Shown here: piece after piece, positions 13,901 through 25,020 of the stretch
Layout of the letters: each line of letters opens with the position of its first letter
Numbering within the stretch: the first letter of the stretch is position 1
Notes under the pieces: generated by a model
Databases searched by the model: none
Seen by the model: only the letters and a program-made list of their open reading frames with translations
What the model was told of the DNA's origin: nothing
Made by a program: the position numbers and the translations under genes
NCBI GenBank assembly: GCA_018697195.1
Contig: CM031870.1
Location: 9,632,410 to 9,696,409 of the forward strand
Length of the DNA stretch: 64,000 nt
Origin: Certhia americana
Taxonomy: Eukaryota > Chordata > Aves > Passeriformes > Certhiidae
Reading direction: 5' to 3'

Positions 13901-14727
13901 GCAGAAGAAACTTAAATAGTCATGTTTCTTTGCACTGATGGGTATTACAGATAAACTTTATCCTGGAGATAAACTGAGGCTTTTCTGCAAGGGGTATGTT
14001 TTTGTGTGTGATATGACATTGGGAGACAATCCAGTTTTGAAACACTACAGTTCAGAAATGTTGGAAACCCTGGCCTAGATACCTTATTTTACTGTGCAGT
14101 TCTGTGATAGTTGTGGTGTCTTATCCTGTATAAATGTACTTGTCTCTGCATGTCCAGGAGATTATAGCAGAGGCCCTTCTTAGCCACTTCTCAGGCTCTC
14201 TCCCATGGCAAGTGCAACTACTGCTTCCAAGAATCTGCATTATGAAGAGATTCAAGAGAAGTGTGACTGCTGCAATTTTCCTCCCCATATAAAATGAAGT
14301 AGCACTGGAGCATTACATCTGCACTAATTGAAAAAAAAAAAGTGTTGTTGCTATAACTGGCCTTCTGTTTTCAATGTGTTTTGTGAAGGTATCCTGCGAC
14401 TCTACAGTATTTGTGGGAAACTTTATTACCACAGCAAATCTGGATGTGTTCAGTAGGATTCCTGTAACTTACTCACTCTAGATCCAGTGGCAATCTGCAC
14501 TTGTAGCTCAGCAGTGTCCCCTTCTGCCTTACACCATACCTTGTGAAGTGGTATTAAATGCTGAGGCTTGCAATTAAGGTATTGCTGTTGACATCCAATA
14601 TCATCCTTACTATAACCCCCAAATCTGTTTTTAATAGCACATGTGATGAGCTAAGTCAAATATTATGTTCTCTTTTGTCAGAGCTTTGCTGAAGATTAGT
14701 ACAGAGAGGTTCTGAAATAGCTACAGA

Positions 14728-15003
14728 TTGACAGGAGAGCTGAGCTGGAAGGGGCCTCTGGAGGTCTCTAGTGCAGACTCTGGCTCCAAGCACGGGGTTG
14801 ATCGGGAGGTTCTGGGCCTTGCTTCAGTCAAGTCAGGAAGATGTCCAACAATGCAGATCTCATAGCCCTGTTCCAGTATTTAATCATGCTCATTGAATAT
14901 AATTAATACTTTTTTCACAATTGGAATATTCCTTGTTGCAACATGTAACTGTTGCCTGTTGCCTTTTCATCACATACTTCTGAGAAGAGTGGCTCCATCA
15001 TCG
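14728..15003 (-). repeat. CR1 LINE 3' fragment, antisense and diverged
   Basis: On the + strand it reads in the order found in the complement of CR1 3' ends: GAGCTGGAAGGGGCCTCTGG, then a block like CCTGTTCCAGTATTTAATCA, then GTTGCCTGTTGCCTTTTCAT and finally GAGAAGAGTGGCTCCATC. These match remembered landmarks of the avian CR1 family, so the element lies on the - strand. The 5' part is missing, as is usual for CR1 copies. No terminal ATTCTATG repeats remain, so the extreme 3' end is lost. It sits in EMP2 intron 1. Confidence 0.8.
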
Positions 15004-16046
15004 TAAGTGTAGTGTGTACAAAAAGCTTTTCTCATGTATTTGTGTGTGTGTAAAAACTATTAAAAGAACTCAGGCCACTTTGAGGAATGATGAACAATAT
15101 CTGCTCATCCATGCCTAAAGGCAGTGTACATAAAAATCATGAACACCTTGACCTGAAAGCATGGTGTGTTTCAACTGTAAATGAGAGAAGGTGTAAAATC
15201 TCTCTGCCCAGGGAACAGTTCATGGTAAATAAGAAAAGGACTATAGCTAGTGTGCAGAATAGGATGTTACCAAAGTGTTTGGTTAGTAATACATTAGTAA
15301 AATAAGAATTCTGGATGTTAATGCAAACAGTGCTCTGTAACTGTGTCTTTCCCTTGTTCACAGGGAGAGGGAGGGAGCTGCCTGCTGCTAGGAGAGGTTC
15401 CCAGGCAGGCTGTCCTCAGAGGACTGGGGAAGGAAGAGCTTGCTGAGGGAGTGGAAGAATCTTGAGTCTGCACAGTAAGGTTTTGAATTCCAGCGTTGTG
15501 TAGAGTGGATAAGGACTAGTAGTTCTTTCTGAGAGATGAAATGTAGAATTTCTGCCTAGAGAGGGACGCAGATTCTGTAGTAGCATCTATGACTTTGCTG
15601 GCTGCATCTTGGAAGAGGGAAGCTGCTCTTAGCTTTCTGCCCACAAATCATAGAAATTTTCTCTGGAAAACCCTTATCTCTTCATTATTCCTTGTAGGAT
15701 GAACCACAAGGCTGGAATGAACCACAGAGACTCCTGGGTTTCCATGGGAAGGGAAAGTTTGTAGGAGTGATTAAGGTTTGTGCACTTCTGGGATCCTGCT
15801 CAGGCATGACAGATTGGATAACCAGTTCTTGTTGTCTTTTCCTGGTATTAATTACTTGGAATGGTTTGTCTCCTTCCTTTCCCTCATTGTATTTAATTCC
15901 TGTCTCCATGTGTCATTGTTTAGCACTGTGTGCACAGAAGTTGTAGCAGATTGTGAAGAGAGCGGTTGCGAGCAAGTCAGGAGGAGGAATCTAAAGATGA
16001 TTGTTGTGAAGGGTCTTCATAACAGAAACATCATACCTTTCTTACT

Positions 16047-16107
16047 GTCTTTCTTTTTTTTTTTTTTTTTTTCTTTTTCCTCTCTCTCTCCTCTCTCTCT
16101 CTCCTCA
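16047..16107. repeat. Poly-T and CT microsatellite
   Basis: A long T tract broken by single C bases is followed by two (CT)n blocks and CTCACCAG. It is a pure pyrimidine run of about 55 bases on the + strand. The ending resembles a splice acceptor but there is no plausible exon after it. Confidence 0.9.
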
Positions 16108-18148
16108 CCAGCCATACATATTTATCTATGCTGTCTGAAACCCTTCTCTTTATGGCTGAAAACAGTAAAACAAAAACATTCATCTGATTGAAGATAAAGT
16201 GGACTCTTCTGTACTGGCAAGTCTTACTTTTGCAAGATTGGTTTTTAATCAGGTTTAATTTAGTCTCTCTTTATGCTACTTCATATAATAAGATGAAATT
16301 GTATTGTTATTCTTAAAATAATACCAAGTACAATTTGGTTCTCTCTCCTTATATGGAAGGTGGTTGTTGCATTATTGAATGCTTAGATACCATCTGTGCA
16401 AGAAATGTTTCCAGAAAAAAACCAGCTACAAGACAAGAGGGTGCTGTGCAAAGAGTGGTATATATCACAATGAAAATGTTTTGATGTGACATTATACAAA
16501 CCCACAAAATATCTTCTTTTCCTTTCTTCCTCCTTTCATTCAAGCAAGGCTTGATAGAATCATGAATGACATTTCTAAAAGTGGAACTGGATTCAGAAGG
16601 CCTTGAGTCGTGCAATAGAATCAGCTCATAGGAGCAAATTACCACTTTCTGTTTTTCGTTGTGGCTGAGAAGGCAGAGTTTAACAGAGAGGAAATGAGAA
16701 GGAATACACAATAGAGTAGCTGCTTTTCCTATTTTAGGATTTGACTTGGCTTTCCCATTCAGTCATTCTAATTAGATACGGATATAAAGCTATCCACTTA
16801 TTTTTCACAAAAGCACTTCAATGCTGTTTGCCTTTGAGCTTGTTATAACTCTGTACTGCAGTGGAGATGGAGAGGATTAGTCTGGAACTCCTGGTCTCTA
16901 TTCACTAAGTTATTATGCTGTCAATTATCTTTTTGTTAAACTTTTGCAGAGTAGTTATTATTTGCCCTGATGAGAATGCCAGTGGAGCTGCTTTAAAAAT
17001 GCTGTCAGAGTAGTCCTTTTATTTGGTTAAATTATTCATGTGGTTCATGATTCCAGTAAATGGCAGTAGGAGAGAGGGGGTTAGATATGAAAAAATCATG
17101 GAAGTCTTAAAATTCATATCTGCCCTTTCTTCTGGATATCATAGAATGTGTCCAAAGCAAAGGGAGAAATATGCATTAATGTACTGATGAGTGGCAACAT
17201 GTACAGAATGGTGCACCTTAACTGCAAAGATCTGCAAGACTGTAGATTCCTTATAGCATGTATTAATTGGCAAGAATTTCTGGCCAAGAAGAAATAGATA
17301 TATCAAGCAATTGCATTTTTCTTTGTAGTAGTAGCAGTAGTTTTCCCTAACCTATTTGTTATGTGCCCACAGTTTTCCTGGGGATTCCAGTTAAGTACAG
17401 TTTCTGATTCTCTTGTACATAAGAATTCTTTTTTTTTTTTTTCACATGAGATGTGACATTGTAATAGGTGGTTTAAATAAGGTATAAAGGTAATAGGTAG
17501 CCTACAGAGAGTATTAAGTGACTGAACATAAAATAGCTAACTGGATTATTATGTGACTAATGGGTTTATATAGCCCTACCAGAGGGAGCAATATGTTGAA
17601 GAAAATGGTAGTCCTTAATTGTTATTCAATAGATAATACTTACAACTGTATGAACAAAGGATGTGAGGCCTAAGGTACAACATAGGTGTTACAAAATCTA
17701 GGAGGTAGTTCTTATGATGCACTTAATTTTGTTCTACAAGCTTCCTTTTGAAATCTTGTTCTTCCTTCTTTGGAGGGATGGTTGAAACAAGACCTTACTG
17801 CAGTTAGTGAAAATATTATCATAACTGCACATGAGGTTGTAATTTGAAATGCACTTCTCTAAAAGCCAACATGAAGGAGTTTTCTATTCTTGCACACAGA
17901 AGGAAACTTCTTTCTGTGTGTAGTCACTGCAGCCATCATGCTGGAAGGTGCAAAATGTACTTTTTGGCTTCATTTCAATTTGTGATTCATTTTAACACCC
18001 ATGATGCCAGTTAAGTATCTGTGGAGATAGAACATGTGCTGTGGACTCAAACTGCATCTGATATTACTGTTTCTAACAGCACCATAACTGCAGGTTGATC
18101 CACTGACAGCTCTTGAAGATTATTCATATACTTCCTTATGTTCAACAG

Positions 18149-18260
18149 ATTTATCTCAGCCTAAAACCTCCCCAGAGCAAGGATGCTGATTCTCCTGGCC
18201 TTCATTATTGTGTTTCACATAACCTCAGCAGCACTGCTGTTCATCTCAACTATCGACAAT
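18149..18260 (+). CDS. EMP2: EMP2 exon 2: end of 5' UTR and first coding segment
   Basis: The ATG at 18183 has A at -3 and opens a hydrophobic start ([10 protein letters not shown]) forming the first transmembrane helix, residues 1-26 ending in I-D-N. The donor at 18261 is GTAAGT. The acceptor is most likely the AG ending at 18148, after a pyrimidine-rich run, which leaves about 34 nt of 5' UTR in this exon. An alternative acceptor is the AG ending at 18159. The coding part is 78 nt, phase 0, as in mammalian EMP family genes where the first coding exon ends after the first helix. Confidence 0.93.
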
Positions 18261-21200
18261 GTAAGTGTCATTTATTCTCATTTCTCAAACACACTGGGAT
18301 TTCTTTGCTTCATAAAAATTGAGTTTTCCTTCTCTAGTCTTCAACTTGCTTACTGAGAGGACTTAAGTTTGTTAGGCACACTGGTGTCCTAAGACCTTTC
18401 TGTAACAAAAATGCCTTGGCTATGCAGGTTGCTGGTGGGTAAGGCTATCCATGGCATCATGCTTTAAGCTCAAGGCAGCAGATTCTCTCCCCTGGGAGAG
18501 ACTTGGCCAGGGAGGATATTTACAGGGTGGAGCTCTGGGATTTTGATTCAGCTGGATATGAAGGAGGGGGGCGGGTGGAAATCCACTTTCCTTTTGTGTC
18601 AAGTACATGAACTTGCTGATTAATATGAACTGCTGGTGATTAATGTGTGGGGATAATTTCAGTCAAGGTGTGCTTTGCCTCACAAGTGTTTGTCCAAGAT
18701 GCCCAGTTAAAACATGAGGGACACCATGAATATTTCTGTGTCCGTTATGTTGAAGCAGCTTCAGCACAAAGATTTAGAATATTTTTTGTTGCATTCTTTT
18801 CAAATTTCTATTTTATTTTTGTAATCAGAAAGAATTTACCCTCCAATATTTATATCTAGCTTTTAAAGGAATTCTCCTATTTCCAAAACTACCCACTATC
18901 CTAATCAGAAGTCTGTGCACTAGCATCTGTCTATGGGGTCTGATGTATGTACAGGCCCTTGATTTAAAAAAATTTGCTGCTGAAAATACTGTTTAGTGAA
19001 GACCATGCTCCAAGTGAAATGATGTGTTTCCCACAACTTTTTATTGCAAAAGTGTACAAACTCAGGTGTTACATTTTAGTCAGCTAGTTGACTATTCCAT
19101 AGAAGTAGGTCATTTCTTGAGCACTAGAGCAGGTTGTCTTACCCTGCTCCTTTGAATAGAAAGCAAAGACAGTTGGCAAAGCAACTTAATCTTATTTCAA
19201 ATCTGCTACATACAACCCAAATTATTACAGAAATAAAAGCCTATGCACTCTACTTTGTATCATTAGCTACTTTTGAACAATAAAAAACTGAAACCATACA
19301 ACCATCTTCTCTTAGATTTTTATTATGTATCTATACATTATATAGAGCTCAGAGCTGAAAAATAACATTTTGAGCTTGGACTGTAAAATCCAAATGAATG
19401 GCACAAGAAAGTAATTACTTTTCTTAAAACACAGTGTTCTGTTTATCCATATGCCTACTACCATAATACATTATAGTTTTAACTGCAGTATTGTTTACAA
19501 AGCTGCACAGTAAGCTCTGAGGCTTCTGGAATGTCTATTTAAGCAGCGGATTCTACCAGGAATTGTATTTAAAAGTCATATTTTGTGCAGCTCTAGTCAA
19601 AACAAAGGGTAGTTATTGGAATGGGAATGGGTTTCCTGAGGAAATGCCACTTGTGTAGTGCTTGTCATTTTCCAGTCTAATGTAAAAATCTGCTCAGACC
19701 GTTTTGCAGTACCATTTTGCCTTGAATGTTAAAACCTCAAAATAGAAATATCACAGGAGGATCTTAATTTGTCAGCAGCTATTACCAGACAGATGCTGTA
19801 GTGTACCTCAGCACAGCTGCATTGCATTGAGATTAATCACTTCAGTGGCAGCAACCAGAATATCCATAAAGGACTTCTGTTTCACAGGTGATGCTATTTC
19901 CTGCAAATTAGCAAATGCTGTTCCTTCAGAGAGGTGTGCATCCTAAACAGGGTCTGGGTGAAAAAAGCACATCTTGTCTAGGTTTCTCAAGAGGTGAACA
20001 ATCACTAACTGTACAAAATCTCTGCCCAAACGGTGGAAATTCCCAGTGCTTTGGGATGTTTAAGATGCCCTTACCTACTTCACAGAGGTTTAAAATGAGA
20101 ATAACATGTGGATAAGTATATACCCTTTATTCTGTAATGCCATGAGATTTCACATTTCATTTGAGTGGTTAAGTATCAAAAATGAGCAGAAAATTTTTAC
20201 AGCTGATGTATCTAATCAGTAACCACTTGAACAATGAGGGAGTTTTGTTGGTTTTGTTTGTTTTTTCTCCCTGTAAGAGCCCTTTTATTTTGCAGGCCTG
20301 GTGGGTCGGAGATAACTTTTCTACAGATGTCTGGAGAATGTGTTCCACAAATACGAGCACCTGTATGGCTATCACTGATGAGTTCAATGGTGAGTGTCTC
20401 TCATGCCTGTGTCTGTGTTCCTCCAGCAGACCTGGTGAAATTGCTATGAAATTTAGAGGGGCAGTTTTATAGTTCTTCAAAAATCTGCATGTCCTAACAA
20501 AAAACACCTTCTTCCTTCTAAAAACTTTAATATTGGTTTTTCATTTTGGAAAGGCAACTGTTCTAAGAGTTTCTGTGTGAGGAAAGCAGAAGGAACTGTC
20601 ATGTACGCTTAAAAGACCAGTGCAAGAGAGTAAACATAAACTACTAACAACGACTGCTAACAAGTTCTTAAAAAAATTAGGTAAAAACAGTGAAGTCATC
20701 TGAGGTGATAGAATTTGCCTCAGAATTGAACTTGCAGAGAAGAACCTAAAAATACTGACTGTGTACAAGAACAGGGGGAAAAGTGGAAGAAAACACAAGC
20801 TGGAGTTTTAAGAAGGAAGTCTTAATATACAGCCTAGTGTAATAACCTGCTTTACAAAAATTGAAAGTATTCTCAATGTTCTATCTATTTCTTAACTTTC
20901 AATATGTGTGCACATTACAGAGGTAAATAATTTGAAGAACGATGTACCAATGAAGTAATTTTGTTTTCCAAGCATGAGGTTGGTTTAGGGCCTGTAATGT
21001 GCAGTGAGCTGATGCACTCAACACAGGGCATCTCAGCTAACCTGAATTTAAGGGTTTGCATTTGTTCTCTGTATTATTGGTGTCCACTGCAGTCAGGTAC
21101 CCACCCAGGGGAGATGAGGGGTGGTGGACATGTGTCTGCTGCCCCCAGAGCTCCTGCCTGCAGCGTGGCTGTGCTGGAGGAGAGGGGCCATAGGAGCTCA

Positions 21201-22563
21201 GTTGTGTGGCCCAGCTTGGCTACAGTCGGGCTGCAGATTTACACAGAGCAGCTGCACGTGGTTAAACATGTATTGCTTACTTTAGCTCCCAGTTACAGGG
21301 AAGTAATGGACAGGATGAACAACGTCAATGAGAGGAATCTTTAGTGCCAAGGGTGGGTATCCTCTGTGGTTACACCTTTTTGGATGGAGCTGCCTCCAGT
21401 GGTGGGAGGCTGGGGTCTGCATTTGGAAGCTGTTTAGGACAGCTGGCAGTTTGACTGTGCTTCAAGGACATTGATGGCAGCAAAGGGTGGAGTGTGGCAG
21501 AAGCAGTCTCTTCAGTGTTTTCATTCAGTTTGATGAGAAGCTTTTAGAACTCTTTTAAGATGCTGAACTCCTATTTATAGAACCTCCCCCTTTACTCCTT
21601 GCAGGAGGAGGCAAAGAGAGAAACTGTTTTTTATCAAGGCTACTTTGTTTTTGCAGAGTATCAATCAATTCAGGCTGTTCAGGCCGCCATGGTCCTGTCT
21701 ACAATTTTCTGCTGTGTGGCATTTCTGATTTTCATTCTTCAACTCTTCCGTCTAAAGCAAGGAGAAAGATTTGTGTTAACCTCTATTATCCAGCTCCTGT
21801 CATGTGAGTAATTTTTCAATGCTGTTGACTTTAATGATATTTTCGGGAAAGTGGGAAAATGGGAAAAGGTTTCAAAAAGAGCAAGCTGTGTGAGAACTCT
21901 AGTGCTCTTGAGGACATAGCTTATCCTTCATAATTGTTTAAACAGTGAAGTGTTCCATTCTGTAATATATAGGCAGTTAAAACATGGACCTCATCACTGC
22001 TCAGGGTAAAGTAATTTTAACTTTGAAGGGAAAGAATTTGAGTCTCTCAACTTCTTGAACACACTAAATAACTCTCTAAGTGTTGTAGGCAAGTGCACAC
22101 TTAGCTTTTTGTCAGTCTTAAAAGCTACCCAGATGTTCAGAGTCATCTTCTGTTCACTGCAAATTACATAGATACACAACAGCACTTCAAATTTAAGGCC
22201 TGATAAATAAATGGTAAATATGTTTTGAAATGCTTCCAGGTTAGTTTGAGGATGGAAAACAAATGTCTGCAAAGAAAGGACATTGGTGGAAGCAGCTGAC
22301 AGAAGAGATAGGGAATACAGTTGTGTGTACTGATAATATTTTAAGATGCTGACCTTTATTATTTTCTTCCTCCTGCAGGTCTGTGTGTTATGATTGCAGC
22401 TTCCATTTACACAGACAGGCATGAAGAACTGCACCAGAGCCATGGATATAGTATGGAAGTTTCCAAAGGCCAATATGGCTATTCCTTTGTCTTAGCCTGG
22501 ATTGCGTTTGCCTTTACTCTGATCAGTGGAGTGATGTACTTAGTATTAAGGAAGCGTAAATAA
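18183..22563 (+). CDS. EMP2: Epithelial membrane protein 2, complete coding region in four exons
   Basis: Joined exons 18183-18260, 20296-20389, 21657-21803 and 22379-22563 give 504 nt: 167 codons plus TAA, the length of mammalian EMP2. All introns are GT-AG and phases (0, 1, 1) close without a stop. The protein reads as a four-pass membrane protein: helices near residues 1-23, 67-87, 96-116 and 141-163. The first outer loop carries W28/W29, the D-V-W-R segment at 37-40 and the cysteine pair C42/C49 typical of the PMP22/EMP/claudin superfamily. Sequons are N33-F-S and N45-T-S. The segment F-R-L-K-Q-G-E-R-F at 88-96 and the basic tail R-K-R-K mark EMP2 rather than EMP1, EMP3 or PMP22. Family knowledge: EMP2 acts at the plasma membrane, affecting integrin and caveolin trafficking. 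No frameshift or missing motif is seen, so the gene looks intact. Confidence 0.96.
18261..20295 (+). other. EMP2: EMP2 intron 2
   Basis: 2,035 bp between GTAAGT and TTTTGCAG. It is AT-rich and CpG-poor with no further feature I can support. Confidence 0.9.
20296..20389 (+). CDS. EMP2: EMP2 exon 3: first extracellular loop
   Basis: The acceptor (TTTATTTTGCAG) ends at 20295 and the donor GTGAGT begins at 20390. The 94 nt encode residues 27-57 plus the first base of codon 58: A-W-W-V-G-D-N-F-S then D-V-W-R-M-C and a second cysteine seven residues on. This is the outer loop with the W..C..C pattern of the superfamily. Two N-x-S sequons lie here, N33-F-S and N45-T-S. Their positions differ somewhat from the clustered sequons I recall for mammalian EMP2. 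Confidence 0.95.
20390..21656 (+). other. EMP2: EMP2 intron 3
   Basis: 1,267 bp between GTGAGT and TTTTTGCAG. A GC-richer patch lies at about 21080-21240 without any coding signature or recognised repeat. Confidence 0.9.
21657..21803 (+). CDS. EMP2: EMP2 exon 4: second and start of third membrane helix
   Basis: The acceptor (TTTGTTTTTGCAG) ends at 21656 and the donor GTGAGT begins at 21804. The 147 nt complete codon 58 (GAG), then encode E-Y-Q-S-I-Q-A-V-Q and the second helix ([12 protein letters not shown]), the intracellular F-R-L-K-Q-G-E-R-F and the start of helix 3 up to S106. The last base is the first of codon 107. The inner-loop motif is the part most characteristic of EMP2. Confidence 0.96.
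21804..22378 (+). other. EMP2: EMP2 intron 4
   Basis: 575 bp between GTGAGT and TCCTGCAG, AT-rich. A 159-residue open frame on the opposite strand overlaps it and exon 5; it has no domain features and is a shadow. Confidence 0.9.
22379..22563 (+). CDS. EMP2: EMP2 exon 5: third/fourth helices and stop
   Basis: A good pyrimidine tract and CAG precede 22379. The 185 nt finish codon 107 (TGT, Cys), then [13 protein letters not shown] and a second outer loop with the variable stretch H-E-E-L-H-Q-S-H. The fourth helix runs from Y141 to about L163 and the protein ends R-K-R-K before TAA at 22561-22563. The terminal basic residues fit a cytosolic C-terminus. Confidence 0.96.
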
Positions 22564-22866
22564 ATGTCAGCAGCCAGTTATTTCTGTTACTGCAGTAAAA
22601 AAACAAATTCCAGTAACCATTTTGTATATAATCACTTACATGGTTTGTAGTAAAGGTATTGTTTCTTTAAAAATGTACTGTGTTCTTGATATGAAAATGA
22701 ATTGGAAAAAAAAAAAAGGCAGGTGAAATGAAATGAAATGCCTGGCCTCCAGGTCAGTGGTTGGAGCAAGACAGAGCCAAGTTGTTTCTTTTACATATTT
22801 CATCATCATAAATAGTTTTCCTTTATTAGACATTAACAGTTTGTTCCTGGCCTCTAGTAGATTACA

Positions 22867-22872
22867 AATAAA
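22867..22872 (+). promoter_or_regulatory. Proximal AATAAA poly(A) signal candidate for EMP2
   Basis: An exact AATAAA hexamer lies 304 bp after the stop codon, followed within 30 bp by a T/G-rich run (TTAATTTGTGAG). It would give a short 3' UTR isoform. Confidence 0.4.
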
Positions 22873-24996
22873 GCCAATACAAATTAATTTGTGAGCAATA
22901 TTCTAACTATATCCCTAGACCAGATATATCCCTTTGAAGTATGTTAAATAGAAGGGTGTGTGAAAAAATGAGGCCCAGATCCCAATGAAAAACCAAACAA
23001 TTCTAAAGCCCAAAGCTGCACTCAGACCATCTGCCCTGGCACAGGACCTGTGTTCTGCTCTTTGTAATGTGCAGTAAGTGTCATCACGTTTTTATTAAAA
23101 CCACTTGCTTTGCAAAATTAAGCAAGTTCTTTTTGTACTCTAGAAAATGTTTCTCTTGATTGTCTTTCACATTTAATTCAAGCACACAGAGCCTTTGGTG
23201 GGAGCACTTATAAGCCCTGTTCAGCCTGGGCCCAGTACAGCTGGGGCAGCAAGAAACTCCCCATCCCAGTCCTGAGTCCCTTCAGCTTAGTCTTGGGCAG
23301 CCTTTCTGGGAGGGAGAAAAGGGAAACAGAAAAGCATTACGGTGCCTACATCTGCAGATTTCTAAGCAGATTGACTTATTAGGTTTTTGCAGCCAAACTC
23401 AACATGTTTACTATATTGGGCTTTTATCACATCGTGATTTCATGGTTAATGTGTCCTGTACAAAAGCATTCCCTGAGTCTGTCCATTAGGAAATTGGCCT
23501 TTAAAAAATTAATTTTAAATTCCTTTGTGGATTTTACTAGAACTAAAAACTGCGACTAAAAGAATCAGAGTGCAATTATGCCTATGAATTCCAGGATAGG
23601 TTTCAAGATAAAATGACTTCGTGTTTTTTATTTTTCATTAATTTTGTGAGCTAAATCTTTGCTCTAATACCAGGCTTAACTGCTCAGCAGTGTAATACTG
23701 GCTTTGGCTGATTGTGATTTTGGAGATCAGTGTGGAGAATGACTGAAGCAGTCTGTTTTTGTTAGTCACAGCTTTGATGCTTAAATACAGACTTGACTTT
23801 TGAAAAGCTATAACCACTTATCTATTGTTTCAGTATATTCACTACAGCTGACCCAATACACAGGCAGTAAAAAAGTAAATAGATTTTCAATGAGGTATTA
23901 CACTTAAAGTAGAACAAGTTTAGTGTCATAACACAGTGTAGCTCTACTGAAGTTAATAATTACTACATTAGATAAGCAGCAGTTGATGTCTAATGCAGTC
24001 TGATAATGAAATTTTATATGATTTCTTCAGATTTTTCCTTGATTTATCATAAAGTAAAAATTCAGGTGCATAGCTTTTTGGGAGCCATCTCCAACATGAG
24101 TGACATGTCATGTAGTTCTTTCCTTCAACATCCATTAATGTTTTGGCATGTGCTGCTTATCTTTTGGGAGCAAAGAAATTCCAATAAGACTGTTAAAAAA
24201 TTAGGATGAGCAAGCAGTACATCACAGTAAAAGTAATAATAATAATTAAAACCCCACATCAGTTTGAAGAAAAGGGATTCTCCCCAGTCTAGCATCATAC
24301 TAGTATTTTGTCAGTTTTTTTCCCTCTTAGTGGGAGTGCTCTGAATTTCAAGAATTATTATCTTACTTTTTAAAAAAGTGTTTCTATAATTTGCTGAATA
24401 CATTTCAGGTTCAAAACCTAAGTTTTTGCTAGCAGGCAGAATTTGTCTTAAATAAATAGATGCAGGTTTAAGGATGAAAGTAGATAGACTGTTAGCTAGG
24501 CATTTTGCTACATTTATTAAAATAGGGAAATTTTTGAGCAAATAAGGATTAAAGATCTAATACTTTAGAGACTGACCTAGAGACAGTCTTGAAAAAGTCT
24601 AAGTTAAGCTTTTATGCCACTTACTTGCAGAGATGCTTCAGTTTCTTGCCTTGTAAATGTTCAGGTCATTTGTAGAGCAAATATTTAAAATACAGATGTA
24701 GATATACATGAACACAGTTTATAAAAAAGGTAAAAGCTCTGTCCTTTTAATAAAGTGAAGAGCACACACACAACAAAGACTGTGATACATGCCACCTCCA
24801 CTTGTGTACAAACACCAGCATGTGCATGATGCCACAAAGAACAGAGAGGAATGTTCTGCATACCAAGTGAACAAATACCAAATCAGTCTGAACTAGAGTT
24901 TGAGCATGACAAACTCTAGTTTTAAGAGTTTTTTTCTTCCTTATAATGCCTTTAAAATATACAATTTTCTATATATATTCTGAAAATGTACATGAA

Positions 24997-25002
24997 AATA
25001 AA
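24997..25002 (+). promoter_or_regulatory. Distal AATAAA poly(A) signal candidate for EMP2
   Basis: An exact AATAAA is followed about 15-25 bp later by TTCTTGTACTGT, a modest U/GU-type element. Another hexamer lies 248 bp upstream at 24749. Together they would give a 3' UTR of about 2.2-2.5 kb. Confidence 0.4.
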
Positions 25003-25020
25003 GTTAAAATGAATTCTTGT

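Larger units (their letters stand above)
4480..18148 (+). other. EMP2: EMP2 intron 1 (about 13.7 kb)
   Basis: This runs from the GTGAGT donor in the CpG island to the AG before exon 2. Beyond the CR1 relic, the T/CT tract and poly-T runs (for example 5310-5330 and 17430-17441) I see no exon, RNA gene or intact mobile element. The open frames in it are short, have no recognisable domains and are not flanked by convincing splice pairs. Confidence 0.65.
22564..25020 (+). other. EMP2: EMP2 3' UTR, end uncertain
   Basis: AT-rich, non-coding sequence continues from the EMP2 stop. It contains an A12 run near 22708 and several candidate poly(A) signals, at 22867, 24749 and 24997, with more at 25555 and 27773. 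Mammalian EMP2 has a long (several kb) 3' UTR, so usage of a distal signal is likely; which one cannot be decided from sequence. The end given is the 24997 signal plus a short tail. Confidence 0.5.

Noticed and set aside
16047..16110. Strong-looking splice acceptor (CT)n-CACCAG
   Set aside because: The pyrimidine tract is a microsatellite and no coding or UTR-like exon or donor follows.
15778..16191. 137-codon + strand frame
   Set aside because: Its second half is poly-F/S/L from the T/CT tract; no domain or splice support.
21994..22473. 159-codon - strand frame
   Set aside because: It is antisense to EMP2 intron 4 and exon 5, which are firmly assigned; no domain.
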